Shown: one piece after another, positions 33,544 to 42,311 of the stretch | Numbering within the stretch: position 1 is the stretch's first letter | Layout: each line of letters begins with the position of its first letter | From: Bermanella sp044597725 | GTDB taxonomy: Bacteria; Pseudomonadota; Gammaproteobacteria; Pseudomonadales; Oceanobacteraceae | NCBI RefSeq assembly: GCF_044597725.1 | Contig: NZ_CP139003.1 | Coordinates: 3,348,001-3,412,000, forward strand | Direction: 5' to 3' | DNA: 64,000 nucleotides | Program-made: the position numbers and the translations under genes | The notes under the pieces: generated by a model | The model's database searches: none | Told to the model about the DNA's origin: nothing | The model's input: only the letters and a program-made list of their open reading frames with translations

Positions 33544-34770
33544 CTAAAGTAAAAACATTTTTACTTTTTCGATGGCTTCAAACAAGGTATCAACATCTTG
33601 CTTGCTATTGTAAATCGAAAACGACGCACGGGCGGTTCCAGGAATTTTATACTGCTCCATGATGGGCATGGCACAATGGTGACCTGTGCGTATGGCAACA
33701 CCTTGCTGGTCTAAAAGCGTTCCTATATCAGCAGGATGAGCGCCATCCAGCAAGAAACTCAATACACCAGCCTTGTTTTTGGCAGTACCAATAATCCGTA
33801 AACCATCACATTGCCCAGCTTTTTCATGGGCATAGGCAAGTAGTTCATTTTCGTGTTGTTCAATGGCTTGGCGATCAAGATTATTGAGGTATTCAAGCGC
33901 TGCACCAAAGCCCACTACTCCTGCTATATTTGGGGTGCCCGCTTCAAATTTAAAGGGTAAGCCTTGAAAGCTTGTACCTTCAAAACTCACTTTTTCAATC
34001 ATCTCACCACCACCTTGTACAGGAGGCATGGCATCAAGCAGCGCTTTCTTACCATACAAGCACCCAATGCCCGTGGGACCAAATACTTTATGCGCAGAAA
34101 ACACATAAAAATCAGCATCCAATGCTTGTACATCAACATTGAAATGCGCCACAGCTTGTGCACCATCGATTAACACTTTGGCGCCTACTTTATGAGCCTG
34201 TTCAATTACTTGAGCAACAGGATTCACAGTTCCTAAAGCATTACTCACATGTACCAGACTTACAAAAACCACATTCTCATTGAGCAGTTCCTGAAAACCC
34301 TCCATATCAAGTTCCCCGTTTTCAAAAACCGGAATAACTTTAAGTTGGGCACCTGTTTTTTCACAAATCATTTGCCATGGAACGATGTTAGCGTGATGCT
34401 CCATAGCCGAAACCAGAATCACATCACCTTTATTAAACCGATCACCACCAAAACTTTGCGCAACAATATTAATGCTTTCCGTGGTGCCTTTTGTCCAAAT
34501 AATTTCTTCGCTGTGCTCAGCGTTGATAAACCTTTGCACCGTTTTACGGGCATTTTCGAATGCAACCGTTGCTTGATCACTTAAGGCATGAGCACCACGA
34601 TGCACATTAGAATTATATTGTGAATAATACTGACTAGTAGCATCGATTACGGCCTGCGGCTTTTGCGTGGTAGCGCCATTGTCTAAATACACCAATGGCT
34701 TACCATTTACTTGCTGCTGAAGAATGGGGAAGTCTTGCTTAATACGTTCTACATCAAACGCCATGATCAT
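33544..34770 (-). CDS. sufS: Cysteine desulfurase SufS
   Basis: SufS is a PLP-dependent group II desulfurase that provides sulfur through SufE. The 408-residue protein has the PLP Lys228 in SAHKVFGPTGIG and the active-site Cys in RTGHHCAMP near the C-terminus. The start ATG at 34770 overlaps the sufD stop (ATGA), and a GAGG lies just upstream. A second ATG at 34764 is also possible. It is distinct from the IscS-like desulfurase at 38372-39511 in the same operon. Confidence 0.96.
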   Translation of the reverse strand: MIMAFDVERIKQDFPILQQQVNGKPLVYLDNGATTQKPQAVIDATSQYYSQYNSNVHRGAHALSDQATVAFENARKTVQRFINAEHSEEIIWTKGTTESINIVAQSFGGDRFNKGDVILVSAMEHHANIVPWQMICEKTGAQLKVIPVFENGELDMEGFQELLNENVVFVSLVHVSNALGTVNPVAQVIEQAHKVGAKVLIDGAQAVAHFNVDVQALDADFYVFSAHKVFGPTGIGCLYGKKALLDAMPPVQGGGEMIEKVSFEGTSFQGLPFKFEAGTPNIAGVVGFGAALEYLNNLDRQAIEQHENELLAYAHEKAGQCDGLRIIGTAKNKAGVLSFLLDGAHPADIGTLLDQQGVAIRTGHHCAMPIMEQYKIPGTARASFSIYNSKQDVDTLFEAIEKVKMFLL

Positions 34771-36101
34771 TCTGCCTCTTGCGCTGCCACAATATGCCGA
34801 GTTAATGAGGCATCGTCGGTAAACTGATGGACCAAAATGGGTCGAAGCTGTAAGCGCAGGGCTTCTAGCGGCATACTGTCTATCAATTCATTGATAAAAC
34901 CAAAGCTCAATAAAATATCGGCTTCTTTGGCGCTAATACCACGACTGCGTAAATAGAATTTAGCGGTTTTATCAAGTTGAGCCACGGTAGCGCCATGGGC
35001 ACAGCGTACATCATCGGCATATATTTCAAGTTCGGGCTTGGTATTAATTTGAGCTTTATCGCTTAGCAATAAATTTTTATTACTCAATTCTGCCAAGGTC
35101 TTTTGTGCATCGGGGTGAATATGAATTCGCCCATTGAATACGGCTTTAGATTGATCAGCCATAATGCCACGATAAACTTCATTCGTCGTACAATGCGCAG
35201 CTTTGTGCTCTATATAACTATGAATATCCACATGCTGATCATTCTTAGGCATATACACGCCTTTCATTTCACAGTGACTACCCGGCTGATTATGATTTAC
35301 CAACACATCAAACCGTTTTATTTTTCCACCAAGCATCATCTGATAGCTTTCAAACTGGCTATCACGCTGTAAATCTACGTACAGTCCACCAAAGTGTAGG
35401 CTGCTTTCATGTTCGGTATGCAAGCGGTAATGAGTAAGCTTGGCACCGTCTGCAATATTAGCCTCGGTAGTATGATTCAACAGCACGTTTTGCTGTTCAT
35501 GAGTCGATATAAACTGCTCAATCAACGTTGCCTGTGCATGATTTTCCATAGCAACCAAACAACGACTAAAGGCCGAGGCCGCGCTAGGCTGGGCCGTAGA
35601 AATATTCACTACCTGAATTGGTTTAGCAACAATTGTATTCTTGATTACATGAATCAGTGTGCCATCATTTACTTGCGCATTATTTAGCGCAGTAAATAAA
35701 TTGCGTTCTGTTTCTGCAATATTACCTAGATGCTGGGCAATGACAGCTTTCTGTATATCATTGGCTTCACTAAAGCGGATAATTTCAACACCCGCCTGCT
35801 CTTCAATATGTGAAAGCTCTGGCTTGTAAACGCCGTTAACGAGAACAATAAGGTTTGTATCTAAACCAGAAATTTCATAGGCACTCGCATCAGAAAAATC
35901 ACTATGACTAATTGGCTGGTTATAGTTTTCTTGCGTTAACGCATAAAGACTAGTGTATTTCCAGCTTTCTGTTTTACGCGTGGGGAAGGGCATTGCTTTA
36001 AACTGCTGCAATCCTTTCTCATTAATTTTTGCCCATGGACTAGTATGAGCCTGATCGACAAGCTCTACTGCCTTGTCCGAAAAGTTAATAGCTTCACCCA
36101 T
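34767..36101 (-). CDS. sufD: Fe-S cluster assembly protein SufD
   Basis: SufD forms the SufBC2D scaffold with SufB and SufC. The 444-residue protein has the SufBD C-terminal domain with the His-rich DIHSYIEHKAAHCTTNEVYRGI region, then the conserved DVRCAHGATVAQLD and ARDEADIL-like segment (SAKEADILLSFGF). It starts two bases after sufC and ends with the ATGA overlap into sufS. Confidence 0.95.
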   Translation of the reverse strand: MGEAINFSDKAVELVDQAHTSPWAKINEKGLQQFKAMPFPTRKTESWKYTSLYALTQENYNQPISHSDFSDASAYEISGLDTNLIVLVNGVYKPELSHIEEQAGVEIIRFSEANDIQKAVIAQHLGNIAETERNLFTALNNAQVNDGTLIHVIKNTIVAKPIQVVNISTAQPSAASAFSRCLVAMENHAQATLIEQFISTHEQQNVLLNHTTEANIADGAKLTHYRLHTEHESSLHFGGLYVDLQRDSQFESYQMMLGGKIKRFDVLVNHNQPGSHCEMKGVYMPKNDQHVDIHSYIEHKAAHCTTNEVYRGIMADQSKAVFNGRIHIHPDAQKTLAELSNKNLLLSDKAQINTKPELEIYADDVRCAHGATVAQLDKTAKFYLRSRGISAKEADILLSFGFINELIDSMPLEALRLQLRPILVHQFTDDASLTRHIVAAQEAE

Positions 36102-36103
36102 AA

Positions 36104-36853
36104 TTAAGCGACTCCATTTTCGATCCAGCCGTAGCCTTTTGCTTCAAGCTCTAAGGCAAGTTCTTTGCCACCAGACTTCACAATCTTGCCATCAGATAAT
36201 ACATGTACGTAGTCAGGAACAATATAATCTAGTAGTCGCTGATAATGGGTTACAACAATAAACGAACGATTTGGATCGCGCTGCGAGTTAACACCATTTG
36301 CAACCACTTGTAGTGCATCAATATCTAAGCCGGAATCGGTTTCATCAAGAATGCATAGCTTGGGTTCGAGCAGCATCATTTGCATTATTTCGTTGCGTTT
36401 TTTCTCACCGCCACTGAAACCTTCGTTTACGCCGCGCTTTAAGAAGTTTTGGTTAAGATCAACTGCTTTACACTTTTCACGAGCAAGCTTTAAAAATGAA
36501 ACGCTGTCATAGGGTTCTTTACCCTGATGAGCACGAACGGCATCCACAGAAGCTTTTAAAAACTCAAGGTTACTTACACCTGGAATTTCAACAGGATATT
36601 GCATGGCTAAGAACAAGCCTTCACGGGCACGGTCTTCTGTTTCTAAATCCAAAATAGCTTTGCCATCAAAATCAACACTGCCGGAATTGACTTCATAGCC
36701 TTCACGACCAGACAATACGTTACCCAATGTACTTTTACCCGCACCATTAGGACCCATAATCGCATGTACTTCTCCAGGTTTTACCTCTAGGCTTAGCCCT
36801 TTTAGTATCTCTTTGCCTTCTACTGAAGCGTGTAAATCTTTAATACTCAACAT
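36104..36853 (-). CDS. sufC: Fe-S cluster assembly ATPase SufC
   Basis: SufC is the ABC-type ATPase of SufBC2D. The 249-residue protein has Walker A GPNGAGKSTLG (about residue 35), the signature GFSGGEKKRNE with the family-typical KKR, Walker B LCILDETDSGLDIDALQ and the switch His in VVTHYQRLLDYI. There are 53 bases to the sufB stop and two to sufD. Confidence 0.97.
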   Translation of the reverse strand: MLSIKDLHASVEGKEILKGLSLEVKPGEVHAIMGPNGAGKSTLGNVLSGREGYEVNSGSVDFDGKAILDLETEDRAREGLFLAMQYPVEIPGVSNLEFLKASVDAVRAHQGKEPYDSVSFLKLAREKCKAVDLNQNFLKRGVNEGFSGGEKKRNEIMQMMLLEPKLCILDETDSGLDIDALQVVANGVNSQRDPNRSFIVVTHYQRLLDYIVPDYVHVLSDGKIVKSGGKELALELEAKGYGWIENGVA

Positions 36854-36906
36854 ATATTCTAACCATTCGCACGAGTCGTACTCGTTCCTATAATTATAAA
36901 TTCTTT

Positions 36907-38352
36907 TTACCCAACAGAGCCTTCTAGGGATACTTCCAACAATTTCCCAGCTTCTACCGCGAACTCCATGGGTAACTCTTTGAATACTTCTTTACAGAAA
37001 CCATTCACTATCATAGATACGGCTTTTTCAGGATCTATACCGCGCTGACGACATAAAAACATCTGGTCATCACTTACCGTTGATGTTGTCGCTTCGTGCT
37101 CGATAACCGCACTGGGGTGCTTGCTCTCAATGTAAGGGAAGGTATGCGCTCCACACTTATCACCAATTAATAACGAGTCACACTGAGTAAAATTACGCGC
37201 ACCTTCTGCGGTGGGGTTCATTCTTACTAAACCACGATAAGCGTTTTGACTTTTACCCGCACTAATACCTTTTGAAATGATGGTGGATTTGGTGTTTTTA
37301 CCCAAATGAATCATTTTTGTACCGGTATCGGCCTGCTGAAAGTTATTGGTTAACGCAACACTATAAAACTCACCAATTGAGTTATCACCCTTCAAGATAC
37401 AACTTGGATATTTCCATGTAACCGCAGAGCCGGTTTCTACTTGTGTCCAAGAAACTTTTGCATTGGTATGGGCAACCGCACGCTTGGTCACAAAATTATA
37501 AATACCACCTTTGCCTTGGCTATCACCCGGATACCAGTTTTGTACTGTGCTGTATTTTATTTCAGCATCGTCAAGAGCCACCAGTTCAACCACTGCCGCA
37601 TGAAGCTGATTTTCATCACGCATTGGGGCAGTACAGCCCTCGAGGTAACTCACATGAGAACCTTCATCGGCAACAATTAAGGTACGCTCAAACTGGCCTG
37701 TGTTTTGTTCGTTAATGCGAAAGTATGTGGATAATTCCATGGGGCAACGGACGCCTTTTGGAATATAAACAAAGCTACCATCACTGAATACTGCGCTATT
37801 GAGTGCGGCATAGAAGTTATCTTTTTGCGGCACCACTGAACCCAAGTATTTCTTCAAAATTTCTGGGTGCTTATGAACTGCCTCACTAATCGGCATAAAA
37901 ATCACGCCCGCATCGGACAGCTTTTCTTTGAACGTTGTCGCAACCGACACGGAATCGAATACCACATCCATGGCTACATTCTGCACACCCGCCAGCATTT
38001 CCTGTTCATGCAATGGAATACCCAGTTTCTCGTAAGTCCGCAATAACTCAGGATCAACCTCATCAAGCGATTGAGGCCCGTCTTTCATGCTCTTTGGCGA
38101 ACTAAAATAGGAAATTGATTGGAATTCCGGTTTTGGATATGTCACATGGGCCCAATTAGGCTCACTCATTTCCTGCCAAGCAGCGAACGCTTTCAAGCGC
38201 CACTCTAACAACCACTCGGGCTCGCCTTTTTTAGCGCTAATAAAACGCACCACCTCTTCATTCAGACCAGGAGGTAAAGTATCGCTTTCGATGTCGGTTA
38301 TAAAACCGGCTTCGTATTCGCTTTTAATGTGCTGATTAATTTCTTCGTTCAT
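36907..38352 (-). CDS. sufB: Fe-S cluster assembly protein SufB
   Basis: SufB is the central scaffold subunit of SufBC2D. The 481-residue protein has the conserved core with TVQNWYPGDSQGKGGIYNFVTKR, the SYLEGCTAPMRDENQLHAAVVELVA region and the C-terminal QCDSLLIGDKCGAHTFPYIE with Cys residues expected to accept sulfur. The ATG at 38352 is chosen over a TTG one codon upstream because of a GGAG six bases before it. It follows the iscS-type gene by 19 bases. Confidence 0.96.
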   Translation of the reverse strand: MNEEINQHIKSEYEAGFITDIESDTLPPGLNEEVVRFISAKKGEPEWLLEWRLKAFAAWQEMSEPNWAHVTYPKPEFQSISYFSSPKSMKDGPQSLDEVDPELLRTYEKLGIPLHEQEMLAGVQNVAMDVVFDSVSVATTFKEKLSDAGVIFMPISEAVHKHPEILKKYLGSVVPQKDNFYAALNSAVFSDGSFVYIPKGVRCPMELSTYFRINEQNTGQFERTLIVADEGSHVSYLEGCTAPMRDENQLHAAVVELVALDDAEIKYSTVQNWYPGDSQGKGGIYNFVTKRAVAHTNAKVSWTQVETGSAVTWKYPSCILKGDNSIGEFYSVALTNNFQQADTGTKMIHLGKNTKSTIISKGISAGKSQNAYRGLVRMNPTAEGARNFTQCDSLLIGDKCGAHTFPYIESKHPSAVIEHEATTSTVSDDQMFLCRQRGIDPEKAVSMIVNGFCKEVFKELPMEFAVEAGKLLEVSLEGSVG

Positions 38353-38371
38353 CAAACTTCTCCAGACTTGC

Positions 38372-39511
38372 TTAAGCAGCCATGCCTTTTAATCTTTTTA
38401 CTGCGGTTGTGACGTTTTCAACCACCTGTTGTATTTGTTCTTGGGTGGTAAAACGTCCCAAGGAAAACCGAATGGATGCATGCGCTAAGTCATCACTTAG
38501 ACCAATGGCTTTCAAAACATACGACGGTGCCATGGTTGCGCTGTTGCAAGCACTTCCTGAACTAACAGCCACTTGCGGCAATGACAGCAACAATGATTCG
38601 CCATCGACCCCCGCAAAACTTATATTAATAATATGCGGCACACCTTGGCTTAGTTGTCCGTTCACATGAACACCTTCAACGCTCGCGAGTCCGTCTAATA
38701 AAGACTTACGAAGATTTGCGATATGCTGGATTTCTTCATGATTAATTAGGGCCGCAGCTTCGCCCATACCGACTATTTGATGGGTCGCCAAAGTGCCACT
38801 GCGCATGCCACGCTCGTGCCCACCACCATGAATTTGCGGCGCTACTTTAATACCGCGTTTTACAAATAATGCACCCATGCCTTTGGGGCCATAAAATTTA
38901 TGAGCACTTAATGACAGCAAATCAATTCCCAAGTCGGATACATCGACAACCACTTTACCCAAAGCTTGGGCACCATCCACATGCAATAACACCTGAGACT
39001 TTTGACATATCTGAGCAATTTCTTTGATCGGGTTAATGCTACCCAGCTCGTTATTAACGAACATCACAGAAACTAAAACGGTATTACTTTTGATGGCATC
39101 TTTAACCTGTTGCGGGCTAACAATGCCTTCTTCATTCGGTTGAAGATAAGTTACTTCTACTCCTTGCGTTTCCATATAAGCGCAAGTATCAAGTACCGCC
39201 TTGTGTTCGATAGCACTGGTAATAATATGCTTGCCTTCAGCGCCCACATGTTCAAGTGCGCCTTTGATAGCAAGGTTGTTGGCTTCGGTGGCTCCTGAGG
39301 TCCAAACGATTTCTCGAACATCGGCGCCGATGCGATCGGCAATTTGCTGACGAGCATTTTCGACTGCTTCCTCAGCCATCCAGCCGTAACGATGAGAGCG
39401 CGATGCAGGATTTGCAAAGTTGCCATCCAGGGTTAGACAAGCCGCCATTTTTTCGGCAACTTTTGGGTCCACAGGGGTTGTGGCGGCATAGTCTAAATAA
39501 ACTGGATTCAT
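38372..39511 (-). CDS. iscS: IscS-type cysteine desulfurase without C-terminal IscU-docking tail
   Basis: The 379-residue protein is a group I (IscS/NifS) desulfurase: it starts NPVYLDYAATTPVDP, has PLP Lys205 in SAHKFYGPKGMG and the catalytic Cys322 in the flexible loop SSGSACNSA. Alignment with E. coli IscS from memory shows that it ends at KRLKGMAA, about 22 residues before the IscS end that contacts IscU and carries the tail ending in EWAHH. No iscU is present here; the partner genes are suf genes. It is directly downstream of iscR and upstream of sufB, so two desulfurases share one operon. Confidence 0.92.
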   Translation of the reverse strand: MNPVYLDYAATTPVDPKVAEKMAACLTLDGNFANPASRSHRYGWMAEEAVENARQQIADRIGADVREIVWTSGATEANNLAIKGALEHVGAEGKHIITSAIEHKAVLDTCAYMETQGVEVTYLQPNEEGIVSPQQVKDAIKSNTVLVSVMFVNNELGSINPIKEIAQICQKSQVLLHVDGAQALGKVVVDVSDLGIDLLSLSAHKFYGPKGMGALFVKRGIKVAPQIHGGGHERGMRSGTLATHQIVGMGEAAALINHEEIQHIANLRKSLLDGLASVEGVHVNGQLSQGVPHIINISFAGVDGESLLLSLPQVAVSSGSACNSATMAPSYVLKAIGLSDDLAHASIRFSLGRFTTQEQIQQVVENVTTAVKRLKGMAA

Positions 39512-39547
39512 AATCTACCTACTACTAAATACAGAGATCGAATGACA

Positions 39548-40030
39548 TTAAGCCGTGGTCATATGAATAAGCGATTCATCTGCATGGGCTTGTGCTTTTT
39601 CATCTTGTCGGCGGGCCACTTGCAGAATATCTTGGCGCTCAACAAGTTGGGCAATACTAATATCACTTAAAAATGCATGTATTTGTTCGCTGAGATCCTG
39701 CCACAAATGATGGGTTAAGCACTGATCGCCCTCTTGGCAATCACCTTTCCCACGACAACGGGTAGCGTCCATGGACTCATTCACAGCATCGACCACTTGC
39801 GCAATACTGATTTCACTGCCATGTCGAGATAACCGATAACCACCGCCGGGACCACGCACCGAGGAAACAAGCTCGCAACGGCGCAGCTTGGCGAACAATT
39901 GCTCAAGATAAGAAAGGCTAATTCCCTGACGGCCCGATATATCATTCAAGCTAACGGGCTTGGATTGACCATGGATCGCCAAATCGAGCATGGCGGTCAC
40001 GGCATAGCGTCCTTTGGTGGTTAGTCGCAT
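39548..40030 (-). CDS. iscR: Rrf2-family Fe-S regulator IscR
   Basis: IscR senses Fe-S status by binding a [2Fe-2S] cluster and represses or activates Fe-S biogenesis genes. The 160-residue protein has a winged helix with the Rrf2 motif RLTTKGRYAVTAMLDLA and the cluster ligands Cys92, Cys98, Cys104 and His107 in the same positions as E. coli IscR. It heads the operon iscR-iscS-sufBCDS-sufA-sufT, so it should control it and itself. The C-terminal ~30 residues are unusual for the family but not recognisable. Confidence 0.94.
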   Translation of the reverse strand: MRLTTKGRYAVTAMLDLAIHGQSKPVSLNDISGRQGISLSYLEQLFAKLRRCELVSSVRGPGGGYRLSRHGSEISIAQVVDAVNESMDATRCRGKGDCQEGDQCLTHHLWQDLSEQIHAFLSDISIAQLVERQDILQVARRQDEKAQAHADESLIHMTTA

Positions 40031-40065
40031 GGCTGCACCCCTATGTACAGTTTAATAGTCACTAT

Positions 40066-40094
40066 ATTATGTAAAACCCGAGTATTTTAGTCAA
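40066..40094 (-). promoter_or_regulatory. Promoter of the iscR-suf operon
   Basis: Read on the minus strand, TTGACT (40089-40094) and CATAAT (40066-40071) are separated by exactly 17 bases. The promoter lies about 36-65 bases before the iscR start. The -35 box is inside the IscR-type operator. Confidence 0.7.
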
Positions 40095-40098
40095 CTAT
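40074..40098. promoter_or_regulatory. Type 1 IscR binding site overlapping the iscR promoter
   Basis: The 25-bp site matches the type 1 consensus ATASYYGACTRWWWYAGTCRRSTAT at about 23 positions; the differences are A for T at position 2 and G for C at position 9. It covers the -35 hexamer and spacer of the promoter, so [2Fe-2S]-IscR should repress the operon as in E. coli iscRSUA. Confidence 0.75.
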
Positions 40099-40185
40099 TT
40101 ACTTGAGTAAAACGAAGGGTTATTGCCGCAGGACAAAAAAACGGCAATATCATAGCAGATTAGGCCCATGATGGGCAGTTTAAGT

Positions 40186-40845
40186 CTAAGGGGCGTAGGT
40201 GATACTGATAAAACGGCGGGTTATGTTATCGGCATCATCGAAAGCCGCCAGCTGCAGGGCGTTTTCACCCCGGTTGAGCTTCACTTTGACCTGAAAGTGA
40301 GTGGTATATTCAAAGTGACCCGGGAAAATTTCACCCTCCCCGTTGACCACTTGTACCTTTTTTACTCCCATTCCCATGTCGAATGCCATCCCCCTAACCT
40401 GAATAATGGCTTCATTCACGACTTCGGGCAATTCAACTAGCTCAAGCACTGGCCCTTCGCCATCGGGAAAGCTTTTTGGGTCAAACGGGTTTGTACCTGA
40501 GGCTTTTTCCACAGCATTAGAGAAGCCATCGCCATCACTATCTTTTTGATCATCGCTAGCTGTAGGGTTTGCATCATATTTGGAATGGCGGGAAGCATCA
40601 CGGGGAAAGGCGTCTTTCCAGTTATTAACCCCATCACCGTCGATGTCCATATCATACTCATCGGGAACCCCGTTACCATCTGCATCAGGAGGAATTGAAC
40701 TGGCATTATTAGGGTCTGTACCCAATAATTGTTCATAGCGATCAGACACACCATCTCCATCCGAGTCTATTTCGGCGGCATGAGTATAGGAAGATATGAG
40801 GCACCATACCCCAATAAGAATGAAGGAAAAGGCTAACTTGGCCAT
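40186..40845 (-). CDS. Exported calcium-binding protein with thrombospondin type 3 repeats
   Basis: The 219-residue protein has a Sec signal peptide (residues ~1-23, cleavage after THA) and four TSP3/EF-hand-like loops (DSDGDGVSDRYE, DADGNGVPDEYD, DIDGDGVNNWKD, DSDGDGFSNAVE) in residues ~25-120. Each should bind calcium through its Asp/Gly-rich loop. The C-terminal ~90 residues look like a bacterial Ig-like beta-sandwich ending IRRFISITYAP-like. It is probably secreted or surface exposed. Function is unknown. It lies on its own between the iscR promoter region and small hypothetical genes. Confidence 0.85.
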   Translation of the reverse strand: MAKLAFSFILIGVWCLISSYTHAAEIDSDGDGVSDRYEQLLGTDPNNASSIPPDADGNGVPDEYDMDIDGDGVNNWKDAFPRDASRHSKYDANPTASDDQKDSDGDGFSNAVEKASGTNPFDPKSFPDGEGPVLELVELPEVVNEAIIQVRGMAFDMGMGVKKVQVVNGEGEIFPGHFEYTTHFQVKVKLNRGENALQLAAFDDADNITRRFISITYAP

Positions 40846-40937
40846 GACGATTCGCTTTTATTATTGTTTTTGTTTTTAGTTGTTCAGCAGTCTAGCACAG
40901 TCTATTTATGGATTTTAGTATTATGAAGTTCTTGGTT

Positions 40938-41198
40938 TTACGCCTCTAGACGCTGTTTTTGTTCTGTAGGCTGCAACTCTTGCAATGCTTGCCGACGACT
41001 GGCTATGCACTCTTGATACGCTTGGTAAATACGCTGCTGCGTCGGGCTATCGAGGTCATGTATGGCTTCAGACCATTGCTCAAACAACCATATTTCCCGT
41101 TCCAGTTTATTGATTCTTTCATTATTCTTATTCATAGCGTGTTCTACCTCCCAGTAAAGTGCTTCTGCGATAGGGAAATTCACTAGGATTCGACCCAT
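40938..41198 (-). CDS. Small hypothetical protein, helical
   Basis: The 86-residue open frame has a helical, charged body (NNERINKLEREIWLFEQWSEA) and no membrane segment. The ATG at 41135 (65 residues) has GGGAGG about 11 bases upstream; the ATG at 41198 has AAAGGA directly adjacent. I do not recognise the family. It has a TGATA..TATCA dyad about 45 bases upstream of the first start. Confidence 0.5.
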   Translation of the reverse strand: MGRILVNFPIAEALYWEVEHAMNKNNERINKLEREIWLFEQWSEAIHDLDSPTQQRIYQAYQECIASRRQALQELQPTEQKQRLEA

Positions 41199-41323
41199 TC
41201 CTTTATGCTGGCTATTCTAGTGCGAGAACATGACAAATCAATGATAACTATCACTAATGAGGCAGAAGCCTCACTTTTTGCCCGTTCTCCACACTGTTCT
41301 ATTGCGCATCTAGCGCATGAGCA

Positions 41324-41659
41324 TTAGGCGCCTGGTGCCGGAAGATCACGGGAGCATGGAATTGGACGTTGTTTTCGGTCCACCAGAATACCCGCTACTT
41401 CATTACCCGACTGATTTTTAATGGGTCGCATAAGCAAAAAACCATCAGCACAAAACGCTTCCCGGTTCGCCGCTTTACTGGAAACCTTAGTGCCATCCTT
41501 AGGATTCAGTACACGCAATTCGAAGGTATTGATAATATTCTCATCGGCATCGTTGCCGTGCTTGATGTAGCCATGCATATCTAAAGCTATAACCGATACA
41601 ACACACGCGACAATCGCACTACCAATAGCGACCTTGATATCACGTTCGTTAAATTTCAT
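41324..41659 (-). CDS. Small membrane-anchored protein of unknown function
   Basis: The 111-residue product has one hydrophobic helix at about residues 10-27 (signal anchor, N-in), then a soluble domain with two cysteines (one in EAFCADGF near residue 70, one in RPIPCSRDLPAPGA near the C-terminus). GAGGA six bases before the ATG supports the start. It begins 14 bases after ubiX ends and is probably co-transcribed with mpl-ubiX. I do not recognise a family. Confidence 0.65.
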   Translation of the reverse strand: MKFNERDIKVAIGSAIVACVVSVIALDMHGYIKHGNDADENIINTFELRVLNPKDGTKVSSKAANREAFCADGFLLMRPIKNQSGNEVAGILVDRKQRPIPCSRDLPAPGA

Positions 41660-41673
41660 AAAGATTCCTCGTA

Positions 41674-42279
41674 CTACTGTTCACCCCAGTGGGGCATGAT
41701 GGTTTGTTCGATATCCAAGTGTCCCAATATGCGTGCCACGACAAAATCCACAAGGTCATCAATGGATGTTGGGTTATGGTAAAAACCCGGGCTGGCAGGC
41801 ATGATGGTGACCCCCATATTCGCTAGCTTAAGCATATTCTCTAAATGAATAGGACTAAAAGGGGTTTCCCTTGGCACTAAAATAAGTGATCGTTTTTCTT
41901 TAATAGCCACATCGGCGGCGCGTTCTATTAAGTTATTACTGGCCCCTGTAGCAATAGCGCTAAGCGTACCAGTGCTGCAAGGACAAACCACCATTGGGCC
42001 ATTTTTACCCGAGCCACTGGCAACAGGGGCAAACCACTGCTCACGACCAAACACCTGTATTTGATTAGGTTCTGCATTGCTCAACTCGGTCAGTCGAGCT
42101 TGCATTTTTTCCGGTGTACCGGGTAACTTCACATCAGTTTCGGTGGCAAATACAACTTGAGCCGCCTTGCTGACCATGACGTAAACCGTGCGTTCCGCAG
42201 CCACTAGACATTGTAATAGCCTTAACGCATAAGGCGCACCAGAGGCACCGGTAATGGCAAGTGTGACTGGTTTATGCAT
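41674..42279 (-). CDS. ubiX: Flavin prenyltransferase UbiX
   Basis: UbiX makes the prenylated FMN cofactor needed by UbiD in ubiquinone synthesis. The 201-residue flavoprotein has GASGAPYALRLLQ at the N-terminus, SGSGKNGPMVVCPCSTGTLSAIATG and the RETPFSPIHLENML motif. It lies 32 bases after mpl, the common Pseudomonas arrangement. Confidence 0.96.
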   Translation of the reverse strand: MHKPVTLAITGASGAPYALRLLQCLVAAERTVYVMVSKAAQVVFATETDVKLPGTPEKMQARLTELSNAEPNQIQVFGREQWFAPVASGSGKNGPMVVCPCSTGTLSAIATGASNNLIERAADVAIKEKRSLILVPRETPFSPIHLENMLKLANMGVTIMPASPGFYHNPTSIDDLVDFVVARILGHLDIEQTIMPHWGEQ

Positions 42280-42311
42280 GGAAAAACTCCGTGTCTGGCA
42301 GCGCAGAATAT

